Counted from the stretch's first letter, positions 1-8,625 are shown. The stretch is 10,298 bases of DNA from Eimeria necatrix (GCF_000499385.1 NW_013651991.1:1-10298), one strand, 5' to 3'. Notes: generated from the letters alone by a model not told the origin. Numbers and translations: made by a program.

Positions 1-276
1 AGGGGCTGGAGACAGCGCCGGCGCCAGGGCAAGCCTCCCTCCCTTAGGGACTAGGAGGCGAGCTCCCAGGAGGGTGCGAAACAGACAGACAGATTTTGAT
101 AAACTCGTGATTTTGTATTCTTAATCGCTTTAGCTGAAGTTTCTAGGAAATGGACTAGCGTAGGGAGCAGTTTATAGACCCTGCCCAAGGGACTGAGAGC
201 ACGTAGTCGCAGCTGCGGGCGCAGTGCACTACATCTGGTGCTTCATTGTCAAGAAAGTGTAGCGAGCCCTACAGTC
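1..276 (+). repeat. Left arm of a ~275-bp degenerate inverted repeat
   Basis: This arm pairs with the reverse complement of 9873-10144. Positions 5-64 match the complement of 10081-10140 at 51 of 60 sites with no gap. The next 32 bases match at 25 sites. Homology weakens around 97-145, then returns: 202-234 matches the complement of 9910-9942 at 27 of 33, with short shared blocks at 251-259 and 269-275. The outer 65 bases are very GC-rich and hold the self-complementary core GCGCCGGCGC. The ACAG run near 81-93 has three units here and about two in the other arm, a normal slippage difference. The repeat reaches the window edge, so its true outer end is not visible. It could be a transposon terminal inverted repeat, or part of a dispersed repeat present twice in opposite orientation. 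The pairing is directly visible; the identity is unknown. Confidence 0.9.
171..176 (-). promoter_or_regulatory. TATA-like box in left repeat arm
   Basis: On the minus strand the left arm reads GGTCTATAAACTGC, a good TATA-box match in a GC-rich setting. It would drive transcription outward, towards the GC-rich end and off the window. The aligned site in the right arm (9968-9973) reads TACAAA, one change from a TATA box. A core promoter about 110-150 bases from the GC-rich end would fit an LTR U3/R layout. No transcription evidence is available and TATA-like strings are common by chance. Confidence 0.25.
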
Positions 277-3200
277 ATACTCATTGAACAAAATTAACTG
301 TTTGCACCAGTCCGTTGTTGTTATTTCTATTCTGTTTCCCATAGATAGCGTGCCAACGCGGTCTGTGGCGTTTTACGATTGTTATTCTATTAGATGTGCA
401 GCTGCAGGCGCTTACCGTAGTGACGCGGCGTTAATCTCACTAATTTGTAGCCATCTGTGCTTATCCAAAGTGCAGCTTAGGGGTTTCATTCTGAAAGTTC
501 CGAAGATATCAGTAAGTTTTCAGCGGAGTGTCGTCAATAGTCCGCTGATGGCTCTATGAATGAAGACTGGTGTAAACAAGCTGCGTTTTGAAAGCGAAAA
601 GAACAGATGGCAATAGCTTTAAGAAAACTACCAGCAGCGAAACATCTGGTTTTTTAATGACCTATCAAATGGTTAAACTTTTTGCGTTTGTATACGCTGA
701 CGTCTTTTAACAAAACTCCAGGTGAAGTCTATGCAGCGCACTATTGTTAAAGATGATATTAGATATATTGTCCTGTGGTATCTCAGAGTAATGCGCCTCC
801 AGAGATCTTGGAAATTTGTAAATGGCAAGCATGACCCGCCAGAAAAACATGCCTGACGTGCGATGTGGTATTGTAGCAAGCTCATCCGGCAAGTCAAATT
901 CTTACTAACGCCGGGTGCTGTTTTTGGTCTGCTTCGTTCCAGCCAATAGAATGGCATGCAGGAAAGATATCCACGAAGTTGTGAAAACAGGACAGCTCTC
1001 TAGTAAATGTATGCTTGAAATTCTCCGCAGTGTCCGTTTTTCACTACTGTGCGAACTCGCTAAATCAGGTGAATGCTGCACACGAGGATGGGTGTATCAA
1101 GAGCACTTCTTTGGCAGTTCTGTCCGTTTTAGGCCTTCTTTCCAGATAACCATAAGATGTCTCAAACCTCGGATTTCTTGCAACAAAGCAGCAAAATTTT
1201 TTCAGCCGAACAACAACAATAAAACTAAAAAAAGCTGCAATGAAGATTTCCACCACAATGGTTGAAAAGAAGACCAAATAGGTCGAATGGGTTCCCGGTT
1301 GGGAAGAAGCATGGTTTCCTAGCGGTTTCCTCTATACCTGCATGCGCCGCCAATAATAGAGCCTCTCTAAATCTTTCAGCTGGTAAATGTGAAATGCAGT
1401 AAACATCTGGTTAGCCAAATTTTCTCCGTTGAATGCCGTAAAACAAAGCAATCATGAAATATGAGAACTTGTCGAGTCAGGCAAGATGCAGCAGTACATG
1501 TGCTACGTTGGTGTGGGGAATAGAGTAGAATTTGAGGAATTGCAGACTGCAATACTGTTCTGCAACTTTGATAAAACGATATCCATTAACGCCTTGCTTT
1601 AGCAGATTTTTACCTTCATGCAGACGCCAAACAGAGATTCATTTAGTCTGTGTGGAGCCCATTTTCCAAGCATCTGTCGAAGCCGTTCATGGCACACTGC
1701 TGTCTTCTGGCTCTTCCGTAAAAATGTGTATACCGGGGGGCGCTGCTCACTTCAGCCTTTTTCCATCTTGTGCCACTACAAGAATACGGATTTTTTAGAA
1801 TATTCATTTTCCCTAATACAACTCACGAATCTTGAAAATGCAGATATGCACATTGTCTTGATGTAGCAAGCAGTAGAGCAATTCATAACCTAACTGAATT
1901 TTGAGAAAGTCTTCTCGGCATGAAATTGTAGGAACTGCTATAACAAAAGCCATCAGGCTCATAATTCAGAATCGTGGTGATGTGCACACCATGTCCTTAG
2001 TCGGCTACTACCAGAGGAAACTCTTCGTAGAATATGCCAACACTGAACTACTAGTTGATGCTATATTCGTAAATGGGGCAGGAATATAAAACCCATCAGC
2101 GGTTGTTCGTGTTGCCAGGTGACTTTCGCAAAGTATGGATTTCAAACCAGGTTTTAGCCATGCATTCGCAAACTGCGCTCTGGGGTTCAATGCCACAAAC
2201 TACTGAATAAACCATCAAGACGGGTCGTTCCGCGCGTGTCTCCTTGCAAGAAGAACTCATGAGATTTTGTAGATTTATCGGTGGTTTAAAGAGTCAAATC
2301 CACGGTTGCTCACGTGGTTTCCTTATCAAACATGTTTGCAACATTCTGGAGAGTCATTTAGTAGGAAGGAAAATACCGCGCAATTTCCATGCAAATCACC
2401 TTCAATGTAAAAACCGATGCGCTCCTCTCCACGAAACGTACGATATGTAAATTCGTAATTCAAGAAGACGTTGTCGAGATGAGTAGACTGCCTGTTTCAC
2501 ATTGCAGACGCTGATAGATGCTGAAAAGCCAGAAGTCTGAGAAGCTTTTAGTGATATATCAGGACGCTTATTCTCATTCTGTTTGGCTGCGTGCCTTCAT
2601 TGTATGGTGCGCATGAGACAAGCATGCGAGCAAAAAAAAAGTGACTAAGGTAATAACAGCGCTGTGGGTTGCCGGACAAAGTCTTTATGTCTTCGCTGTA
2701 TACAGCTCTATAATCTATGTCGTTCTGGCAGACTTCCGGCAACGCCTTCCATATTCATAATATATTTGCACGCCATTCGGCTCAGCCTGTTCCGTCCGCG
2801 CTGTGCAGTGATTTTATTCCTGGAAAATCCCGGTAGAAATGCATATTTGGTATCGCATCGCTTCTGGTTTTTTTACCTGGACTGGACTATCTCTCAGTCA
2901 GGGGATGGTGCTTGTTCCTTCTTCCTACTCATTTATAGACGCTCAGTTTTTTTCTAAAACCAGAATGTTCCTAATATATAGAAACAGAACCGTGTGTTTT
3001 TTTGTACTCAGTGACAGCTGCGTCCAGGTTCTTCAGCAAGCGCATACTCACCAATAAACGTGCAATATCGGGATATTTCTAAACAGCGCAATAGTCAAAA
3101 TATAGGCACTCCTTACTAGCTGCTTCGGGATATACTAGGAAGCAAGAAAGGCTTGCTAAACTAATGTAAGTCATGGTGCTTCTAACAACTTTATTACAAC

Positions 3201-3327
3201 CTGTGGAACAATGTGCTACTTTGTGCCCCCAACTCGATGGAACGGCGAATAACCACTCCTTCACGACAAGGAGGTAACTGAGGCGAGGTTTGCGCTGCTC
3301 AGCGCAAAACTGACATGTTCTCACACG
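277..3327. other. No supportable gene; possible degraded 5' part of the retroelement
   Basis: Open frames on both strands here are all under about 120 codons, overlap in conflicting frames, and show no domain I recognise. If the pol remnant further on belonged to a full element, gag and protease would have lain here. I searched for a CCHC zinc knuckle and an Asp-Thr/Ser-Gly protease motif and found none that convinces. A short string DAQFFSK (about 2938-2958, +) resembles the start of RT motif A, but it lies roughly 300 bases too far from the next RT block, so I do not include it. An AT-rich, A-run-rich stretch lies at 1196-1234, and a TATAAAA string sits at 2085-2091. Neither is evidence of a gene. 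Confidence 0.5.
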
Positions 3328-3590
3328 ATGGCATTCTCATCCATTTCTATCCATATTCCTTCAAGATAACGTGAATTTTCATTCTAGTGGTATTACTGTT
3401 TCGGCTCTTCGAAGGCTGTTCGCTATTTATGACTGGTCGGCCTACTGCGGAAAGCGTGCATCAATATATTTTCTCCATGATGTATTATGAAGACGATCAT
3501 CAATTCATCTCAACGTCGGCTCAGCATTTCATGCTCCTAAAGCATAGTTTCGCAAGATTGAAAATTTCAACACATATTTATTGCGATTGA
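3328..3590 (+). pseudogene. Reverse transcriptase palm fragment (YxDD region)
   Basis: Two adjoining frames together give the palm of a retroelement reverse transcriptase. In the first frame (from 3328) an Ala-Phe is followed by REFSF (3370-3384) and CFGSSKAV (3397-3420), which fits the region ending in the FG...A motif B. After one frameshift, MMYYEDD (3477-3497) fits catalytic motif C, the YxDD box with two metal-binding aspartates. It is followed by an H-x3-LK-x2-FARL pattern at about 3525-3557, as after motif C in Ty3/gypsy RTs. Motif B to motif C is about 28-29 codons, the usual distance. TAA and TAG stops interrupt the first frame and TGA ends the second at 3588. The fingers and thumb are not recognisable. 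The glutamate in YEDD is unusual; Ile, Leu, Val or Met is normal there. Confidence 0.6.
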
Positions 3591-4589
3591 AGCAAATACA
3601 TTATAGATGGTATTCTTGAACTTCAGTCATATATACTGTTCGGGATTTATATATGTTGTGATAAACCTGTATCAGCACTCCTACCGCACGCTGCTAAGGT
3701 AAGTAATTGCGGCCGTTACATTCAAAAAAGTGAATTGTTCTACAATGGTCTATGCTTACTCTTTTTTCTAAGCGCCAATTGTGCTCCGCTTGAAAATTCG
3801 TAATGCTGGGCTCTTTCTTTTTCCGCTTTATTTTCTGGACCGCAAAGATTTCCAAGCTGATACATTACTTTCTTATCCCAAAGCTGTCCCCAGGAGCCTC
3901 CATATTTCAGCAGTCCTGCATGCACAATGCGCCTTTGGTGAGGGAGGCACATTGAAAAACGCTTCTCGAGCTATTTCTATATTATCTCTGGATCGCATTT
4001 AGGGCAGGCGACTAGGACCATGTATAACCTTCATTATTTTCTGGATACATCCTGTATTGAGACACTACCAAGGAAGGAGAGAATGATGAATATTGTCTCA
4101 TCATAGTACCTACCTGGAACTCTTGAGCAGCAGACCCAGCGGCAGGAAGGAAGCAGCGGCTAATCATCAGATAGGCCTACTCGCTACGCCGCAGGTCGGT
4201 GCACCGCATCGGTCGTCGCCCCTCATGCAAATGGACCTGAGTGCAGGGAGTATAGGTTATATGATGATGCTCCACTTAACACCTAGCCACACTCGGTAGC
4301 TGTGGAGCTCGGCAAGTGACGATGGTTGGCGCTTGGCTTTGGGCGTGCCGTAGGAGTTGAGGCTCCCTCCAAACGCTCGCCCTTTTCTTTTGGGAGACGT
4401 TTCCTTCACTCAAGCTGCAACGTGGGCAAGAAGAGCGGTACAAGCTAGAAATATTTAGGTATGCGCTAAGAATAATACGGCCCAAAACACCCACTGCATC
4501 GCGTGCCACACGCTCAGCTGTCTAACAGGGCAAACACCATCAGAAGTGGATTAGAAAATCTGCTTTCTACCAGCAAAGCAACCCCTATC
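3591..4589. other. ~1 kb of unassigned DNA between RT and connection blocks
   Basis: In an intact Ty3/gypsy pol the YxDD box and the connection domain lie roughly 260 bases apart; here they are about 1.15 kb apart. This stretch therefore probably contains about 0.9 kb of inserted DNA, although deep decay of the intervening RT end is also involved. It includes an AT-rich 8-bp inverted repeat, CATATATA/TATATATG (3628-3635 and 3648-3655), and a consensus splice-donor string AAGGTAAGT (3696-3704). A more GC-rich section lies at about 4125-4245. I saw no terminal repeats or target-site duplication that would define an inserted element, and no credible coding region. Confidence 0.4.
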
Positions 4590-4616
4590 AGAAGTGACTT
4601 TTTGAAAATCTGCCTT
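4539..4616 (+). repeat. Imperfect direct repeat, ~48-bp period
   Basis: ATCAGAAGTG at 4539 recurs at 4587. In both copies, several bases further on, comes AAAATCTGC(C)TT: AGAAAATCTGCTT in the first copy and TGAAAATCTGCCTT in the second. The two copies span about 28-30 bases and start 48 bases apart. The pattern suggests an old local duplication just upstream of, or within, the start of the pol connection remnant. It may account for a small part of the abnormal spacing there. Confidence 0.5.
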
Positions 4617-4793
4617 GCAGAACTTCAGACAAAACGGTTCTTTCGAAAAATTTCTGAACATTACTTCGCCGGTTCCATAGAGCAGAGATGCCTAGATAGA
4701 ACGCGCGACTGCTGTGCCACGCAGCATATAGGCGCTGCACGACAGTTTGGTAGAGCAAAATGTCACCCAGTTCTCAGCTTCACGAATCTTTGA
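4590..4793 (+). pseudogene. RT-RNase H connection (tether) remnant
   Basis: One open frame gives ELQTKRFFRKISEHYF (about 4618-4665), then DRTRD (about 4696-4710), then PVLSFTNL (about 4768-4791). In Ty3/gypsy pols the tether runs from an E-L-x-x-FLG-x-x-x-YYRRFI stretch through a Leu-Thr segment to a PVL-(S/A)-F-P-D box just before RNase H. Order and approximate spacing agree, but individual identities are modest and one motif alone would not be convincing. The frame closes with TGA at 4792. About 120 extra bases separate PVLSF from the RNase H start, compared with a few residues normally. The call depends on the RNase H and RT blocks either side. Confidence 0.42.
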
Positions 4794-4880
4794 CCTTGCG
4801 TCAGCAGGATGTTTAAGGAAAATTCATCGAATGAGAACGTGATGAGCTGGAAAATAGCAGTATGCTTGATGTTGGTATAG

Positions 4881-5189
4881 GGCGCCATTGAGATTCCTGA
4901 GAGGCACGAATGCGCCCGTGCCGTCACGCTAGTTACGAATAACGCAAGCAAAGAAGGATTTGGCACAGTGCTTGGTCTTGCAGTTCTGACTACGTCTCTT
5001 TCCTCGACAACGTTCCAGTTAGGCAAGAATAACACAGCGAACATTTTAATTGCATTCTCTACGCAGCTTCCTGAAACACAGTCTTCTACGCTGCAGTGGC
5101 GGCTTTCTACTGGGGCAAGTACTGGATGGACGATCTTCCAAGCACCTTATGAGCTGCTCCTGGCGAACCATACTCCTGCATACCTATAG
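4881..5189 (+). pseudogene. RNase H domain remnant, catalytic acids lost
   Basis: A frame open from just after a TAG (4878-4880) to a TAG at 5187 gives about 102 residues. LVTNNASKEGFGTVL (4929-4973) corresponds to the first strand of retroelement RNase H, normally xTDASxxGxGAVL. ILIAFSTQLPETQ (about 5048-5086) fits the next block, PIAF-x-SR-x-L-x-x-x-x. GWTIFQAPY (about 5123-5149) and ANHTP (5163-5177) fit the F-x-x-YL and TDH-x-P segments. RNase H removes the RNA strand of the RNA-DNA hybrid using four acidic residues. The aspartate of TDAS is replaced by Asn-Asn, the aspartate of TDH by Asn, and the glutamate between them is not evident. The domain is dead, although its scaffold is still readable. 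Confidence 0.58.
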
Positions 5190-6261
5190 TTAACGAGCTG
5201 CATGGCCCAAGGATTTTTTTTAGGAGGTGAGTATGATGCAGCACTGTCTTGTTAGCCGCGTTGTGACTATCTTTCTTTCTTTTCTCCTTGTTCCCCTCAT
5301 TGGCCAGGAGCCACACAGGAGCCGCTTTACAGACACTGCTCTCACAGGCCACGGGGAGTAGTGCCATGCAGTCTATTCTGAATACTACAGTATCACTGGG
5401 AAACAAATTATCCAGTCGGTGTGCTATAGGGATCACAAGCTGCTGCGTTTCCTCCACAAATCTACTGCAAAAGACTCATCGCCTATCCCGCATAGTTTGC
5501 CTTATATCCCAGACAACTACAAGCAGCTTGAACTAACGGACTCGCGAAACTACCTGCAGTGCACCACCGCCCTTCAGGAATCTGCATCGTGTCCGGAAAA
5601 GTGCCTACTCATTGACTCCGCAGGACTGCCTTCCATGTGCCGCGCAGCCCTTGCAGCTTCCTGAGTAATGCCTAGCACGCACAGCCTCCCACCTGGGTAC
5701 GCATCCGGATGCTATTAGAGAGCACTAATTGGTTGTTAAATTGCCAGTAAAGCCCGGTCAAACGTAAAGTGAGTTATTCATTGTCGTTAACGCTTAGGGG
5801 CGTAATGAATGCGTTCTAGTATGCTCTCACGACCCCTCTTTGACAAACGCATCCACTGAAACCTATACCTAAAAAGCTTTTACTCACGCCACTACGCAAA
5901 ATCGAGTAAATGTAATTACTCCGCGAAGTACTTTACGAAAAGCATTAATTCAAACTCTTGAGTTTATGAAGTTCGAAGCTTTCTACATGAAGTTATGAAT
6001 TCTGCTGAGCACCTCCAGTTACTCCCCTGCGAGTCTGTACAGTCTGTACACTTTGTATCTTTGAAAGCATCAAGCAACGCACTTTTGCTCAGCAACCTAA
6101 TATTCACGTGAGTGAAAGTCAAATGCCGTGGCCGAATGGGGACGTCGATCTCAAGAACCTGGAAAGAGTCTCCAAGTGGGATGATTGTTGTACGCTTTTT
6201 CAAAGACAGGCTTCTCCACCAAAATACCAAAACCAGCCTGAGTGCATTTTACAGGGTGTCT
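5190..6261. other. Unassigned stretch between RNase H and integrase
   Basis: An intact element would need roughly 650 bases here for the RNase H tail and linker; about 1.1 kb is present. Two overlapping open frames (5288-5536 and 5419-5664, +) cover part of it. The first contains FPSLARSHTGAALQTLLSQ, which faintly recalls the A-x-R-x-x-RWA-L segment after RNase H. The second is Ser/Pro/Leu-rich and unfamiliar. A GAGGTGAGTATG string at 5224 followed by a long pyrimidine tract and CAG at 5307 resembles an 81-base intron. The remaining DNA from about 5670 to 6100 is AT-rich, with no feature I can support apart from a 9-base tandem duplication at 6032. Confidence 0.4.
6032..6049 (+). repeat. 9-bp perfect tandem duplication
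   Basis: AGTCTGTAC occurs twice head to tail. It is short enough to be replication slippage and carries no other signal. Confidence 0.7.
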
Positions 6262-6410
6262 CACTACCATGGAGCTGATCCTCTGGATGAATCATTAAGA
6301 TGGCATCACCGTTCACACGTCCGCATTGCGACAACTGTCCTGCTCGGTTTTCCGTGTGTCAAGAGCGCCGCATGCTCGAAAGCGGCACTGAATAAGTGCC
6401 ACAGTTTAAG
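6262..6410 (+). pseudogene. Integrase zinc-binding (HHCC) domain remnant
   Basis: In an open frame running to 6462, ESLRWHHRSHVRIATT (about 6289-6336) fits the N-terminal integrase stretch where an H-x3-H pair is followed by a G-I-x-x-T turn. The histidines are at 6304 and 6316. LNKCHS (about 6388-6405) fits the first cysteine of the C-x2-C pair, 26 residues after the second histidine; about 29 is usual in Ty3/gypsy integrases. The second cysteine is absent, so zinc binding would fail. The expected tryptophan-proline box is also not conserved. From the cysteine (6397) to the first catalytic aspartate of the core (6483) is about 29 codons, close to the family value. In between, VHPIDMFPQ lies where K02A2.6-like elements carry a His-Pro-Trp segment. 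Confidence 0.5.
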
Positions 6411-6461
6411 ATTATTGGTGCATCCTATTGACATGTTTCCCCAATATTCTAGGAAACAGTG

Positions 6462-7050
6462 ATGTCTCAGGGAATATATGCAGATTTCTCAATCCCCAGA
6501 TGTCCAAGTTAAATAGCGCTGCGATTACAAGGTTATTATTTCCTGGTTCGATATAATGCTTCTGCACCGTTTGCATCACCATCGGGACGAAACTAAGTAA
6601 CGTGCAGCAGCAATGGAGTAAAGCTACAGAAGCGGGCTCCCGGAGATCAACACTCCACGTTGTTGTCGTGCGTTTCCAATTACCAACCACAGTGTCCTTT
6701 AGAGCGTGAAATTAGTCGCTTGATTCGAACAGGGAGTAGTCTCTGCAGCGGCATACTAGAAATGAGAATAGAACTCCCTGTTTTTCGCTACTTCACAACG
6801 AATTCACTGTAGTGTTGATGAGCGGTAGTTTCTCACCAGGAAACTTCCTGCCTATCTATGTCTTCAAGCTATTCGCGTTTTCGAGAACGAACACATCGTC
6901 TTGTCTGTCCTATTCTGCAGAAATGCAGGATTTGCAGACAAAACTGCTGCAAACTGAAAGCTTTGCAATTTGCATTATATTAGGGAGAGCCGGTGCAAGA
7001 CGATGCCACCAGCGCATAAAAACGGCCTCTGCTTTCAATGTGGCAGAGTA
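6462..7050 (+). pseudogene. Integrase catalytic core (DDE) remnant
   Basis: After a frameshift from the zinc-binding frame, GIYADFSIP (about 6471-6497) fits the first catalytic aspartate box, x-x-x-DF-x-GP. GYYFLVRYNASAPF (6531-6572) fits the following x-YFLV-x-x-D strand. A TAA stop at 6510 lies between them. A further frame from 6812 gives GSFSPGNF (6824-6847), which fits the segment after the second aspartate (DNG-x-x-F). SAEMQDLQTKLL (6914-6949) fits the third catalytic box, AER-x-x-QT-x-K, and IILGR (6974-6988) fits the conserved LGR further on. The second aspartate is not encoded in this frame, though a GAT lies out of frame at 6817. Second to third acidic site is about 34 codons, near the expected 35. 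First to second is about 111, roughly 45 too many, so extra DNA is present near 6590-6780. Confidence 0.58.
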
Positions 7051-7231
7051 AAAGAGGGATCACGAGCAAATCCGTGAATAACACTTGAATGCTACGCGAG
7101 ACGAAAATAGATAAATACAATACAATTCACGCGAAATATGTATGGCCATCCTCGAGAGGTTTTGCACAAATGCTCGACGTTGCAGAAGACGTGAAGCGAC
7201 TTTGTACATCGTAGGTTGACATATGCTTGAA

Positions 7232-7259
7232 GCAAAAGTCCAGTATACTGGACTTTTGC
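7232..7259. repeat. 28-bp perfect palindrome
   Basis: The sequence GCAAAAGTCCAGTA is followed immediately by its exact reverse complement, with no spacer. This could extrude as a DNA cruciform or fold as an RNA hairpin without a loop. The arm recurs once more at 7286-7305 in direct orientation, 54 bases on, matching 18 of 20. Confidence 0.95.
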
Positions 7260-7308
7260 GTCTTTCTTCAATTTGGAAGAAACCTGCAAAAGTCCAGCCT
7301 ACTGGGTT
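7237..7308 (+). other. 72-nt stem-loop, microRNA-precursor-like in size
   Basis: The right half of the palindrome can instead pair with the third arm copy. Pairing from the loop outward: 7263-7269 with 7276-7282 (7 pairs, 6-base loop), a 2x2 internal loop, 7248-7260 with 7285-7297 (13 pairs, one G-U), a 2x2 internal loop, then 7237-7245 with 7300-7308 (9 pairs, two G-U). That is 29 pairs in 72 nt, within the size range of animal microRNA precursors. On the minus strand the G-U pairs become mismatches, so the + strand folds better. Expression is unknown; a mutational snap-back origin is at least as likely as a functional RNA. Confidence 0.45.
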
Positions 7309-8625
7309 AGCGCATGCGAGAGTTGCGCAGAGGTTCCCATGAAGCCGTAACTCCTGTGAAGCTCACGTTTTCCTTCAATACAAAAGCTGCTACTACTAGA
7401 ATGCGGCGAATCTCTAATAAGGATTCCTAGCAAACTCGTGCGCCATCACAGAGACACTTGCGGAAGATTCATCGACGTTCTTGAACTTCAGCTCGTGCTA
7501 GATCCGGACGCGTCGACCCCCTGTTATTACTAATAGTGTACGGAAATGTTCACCTTGTTTTCTGCTGTTCAATGGACAATGTGCCAACCACACGAGACGA
7601 CGCCTTTGCCTGAACTGAACAGGTTTAAGTTATGCCAGCACCGGACATATGTACGAAGCTCCCAGGCCTTTGTAGTAACTTCGTTAGTTTAGCGCATTTC
7701 CAGTAGCGTATTTGAGGAGGATGAGAGAAAGCAATGCTGTCAAGTGTCACCAATATCAGCCTTCGGGAGAACACAGATATAGCAATTTCACGCAAGACGG
7801 TATGCTTCATCATAGTGATAGTGTATCTCCCTAATATCCGCAATATGTTGCATTATGGAGACACAACTGAAGCATCTGATCTACGATTTGCTCGTTCCTT
7901 GTACTGTGCTTCGGTAGGCAAGCTGCGCCGGATGGTGTTGGACAGGGTTTCCACAGGGTTCCCACCACGGAGCTCATCTAGCTGCAACCTTCAACGTCTG
8001 CTCTGAAATTAAGCGAGTTCCCTGTCTTTCGATCGACAATGACGCGACTGTTTGAGGTCTGACGCTCAGGCGCATCATTCCCAATCTGGTTTCTATAAGG
8101 ATCATTATATAGAGGTGCAACTTAGCTTGGTTCCAGCAACGCTCCAGGACTAGCAGAAAGCTCTGAGATTCCCTGACGTAAAAGTATTCCCTTATTTGAG
8201 ACATGTGCAATATAATGATCGCTCTGACGATCACTTGCTGTGGAAAGTAACATGTCTATTAAACCTTTATGGTGCCGGGAGCTGCCCTTGAGGCTTGCGG
8301 CTAATGCTTTGTGATACTGTTGAACTGGCACCCCGTCAAATGCTAGGAAAGATAGTCACTGATCTGGACGGAGTACACGCGAAAAGAGTGACACAGAGGC
8401 TCTGAAACCTGCAACTCAACTGTCGAAAGAGCTTTATATCATGTTCATTTCCACTCAGGAAGAAGCTGTACACAGGCCTGAGACTCAAGGATTCTAGAGC
8501 TTGAGCTAATGAAGCTAATAGGCTATTCGACACTCTGAAAGGATAGGCGCTGCTGCTTCTCCACGTGGTGCTATGCACTATCCTCACCTAGACACAGCCC
8601 CTTCTGGGATGTACATTCCATGCGT

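Larger units (their letters stand above)
3328..7050 (+). pseudogene. pol: Decayed Ty3/gypsy-type retrotransposon pol (overall extent)
   Basis: Five blocks with signatures of reverse transcriptase, RT-RNase H connection, RNase H, integrase zinc-binding domain and integrase core occur on one strand in the order RT-RH-IN. That order is typical of Ty3/gypsy elements; Ty1/copia places integrase first. In a live element this polyprotein copies the RNA genome into DNA and inserts it into the host chromosome. Here the reading frame changes at least four times, stops interrupt it, and about 1.2-1.4 kb of unexplained DNA separates the blocks. Catalytic residues are missing in RNase H and at least one is missing from the integrase frame. 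It is therefore an old, inactive copy. The order and within-domain spacing of many weak matches persuade me more than any single motif. A translated profile search would settle the call. Confidence 0.6.

Noticed and set aside
915..1265. 116-codon open frame on the + strand
   Set aside because: It is overlapped by a minus-strand frame, has no recognisable domain, and this length is expected by chance in 10 kb of moderately AT-rich DNA.
1340..1346. TGCATGC and other GCATGC motifs, considered as an apicomplexan regulatory signature
   Set aside because: The count is only slightly above chance, and the integrase features point instead to an animal Ty3/gypsy element.
1901..2089. Frame ending LVDAIFVNGAGI, faintly like an aspartic protease active-site region
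   Set aside because: The Asp-Thr/Ser-Gly triad is absent, no flap or second Gly motif follows, and the frame stops at once.
2085..2091. TATAAAA string as a possible promoter
   Set aside because: No gene or conserved element follows within a reasonable distance and the motif is expected by chance.
2664..2957. CLRC...C cysteine cluster, checked as a gag zinc knuckle
   Set aside because: There is no histidine at the required position and the spacing does not fit C-x2-C-x4-H-x4-C.
2839..3057. DAQFFSK string resembling the start of RT motif A
   Set aside because: It is a single 7-residue match, about 300 bases too far from the next RT block, and lacks the catalytic aspartate after it.
4258..4272. 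Tyr-Met-Met-Met string resembling a YMDD reverse transcriptase box
   Set aside because: It comes from a TATATGATGATG run, the aspartates would need a frame change, and the surrounding residues show no RT motif. The YEDD box at 3486 has correctly spaced motif B and downstream residues.
5107..5457. 116-codon open frame on the minus strand
   Set aside because: It lies antisense across the RNase H end and the intron-like segment and shows no motif; probably an incidental shadow of the pol remnant.
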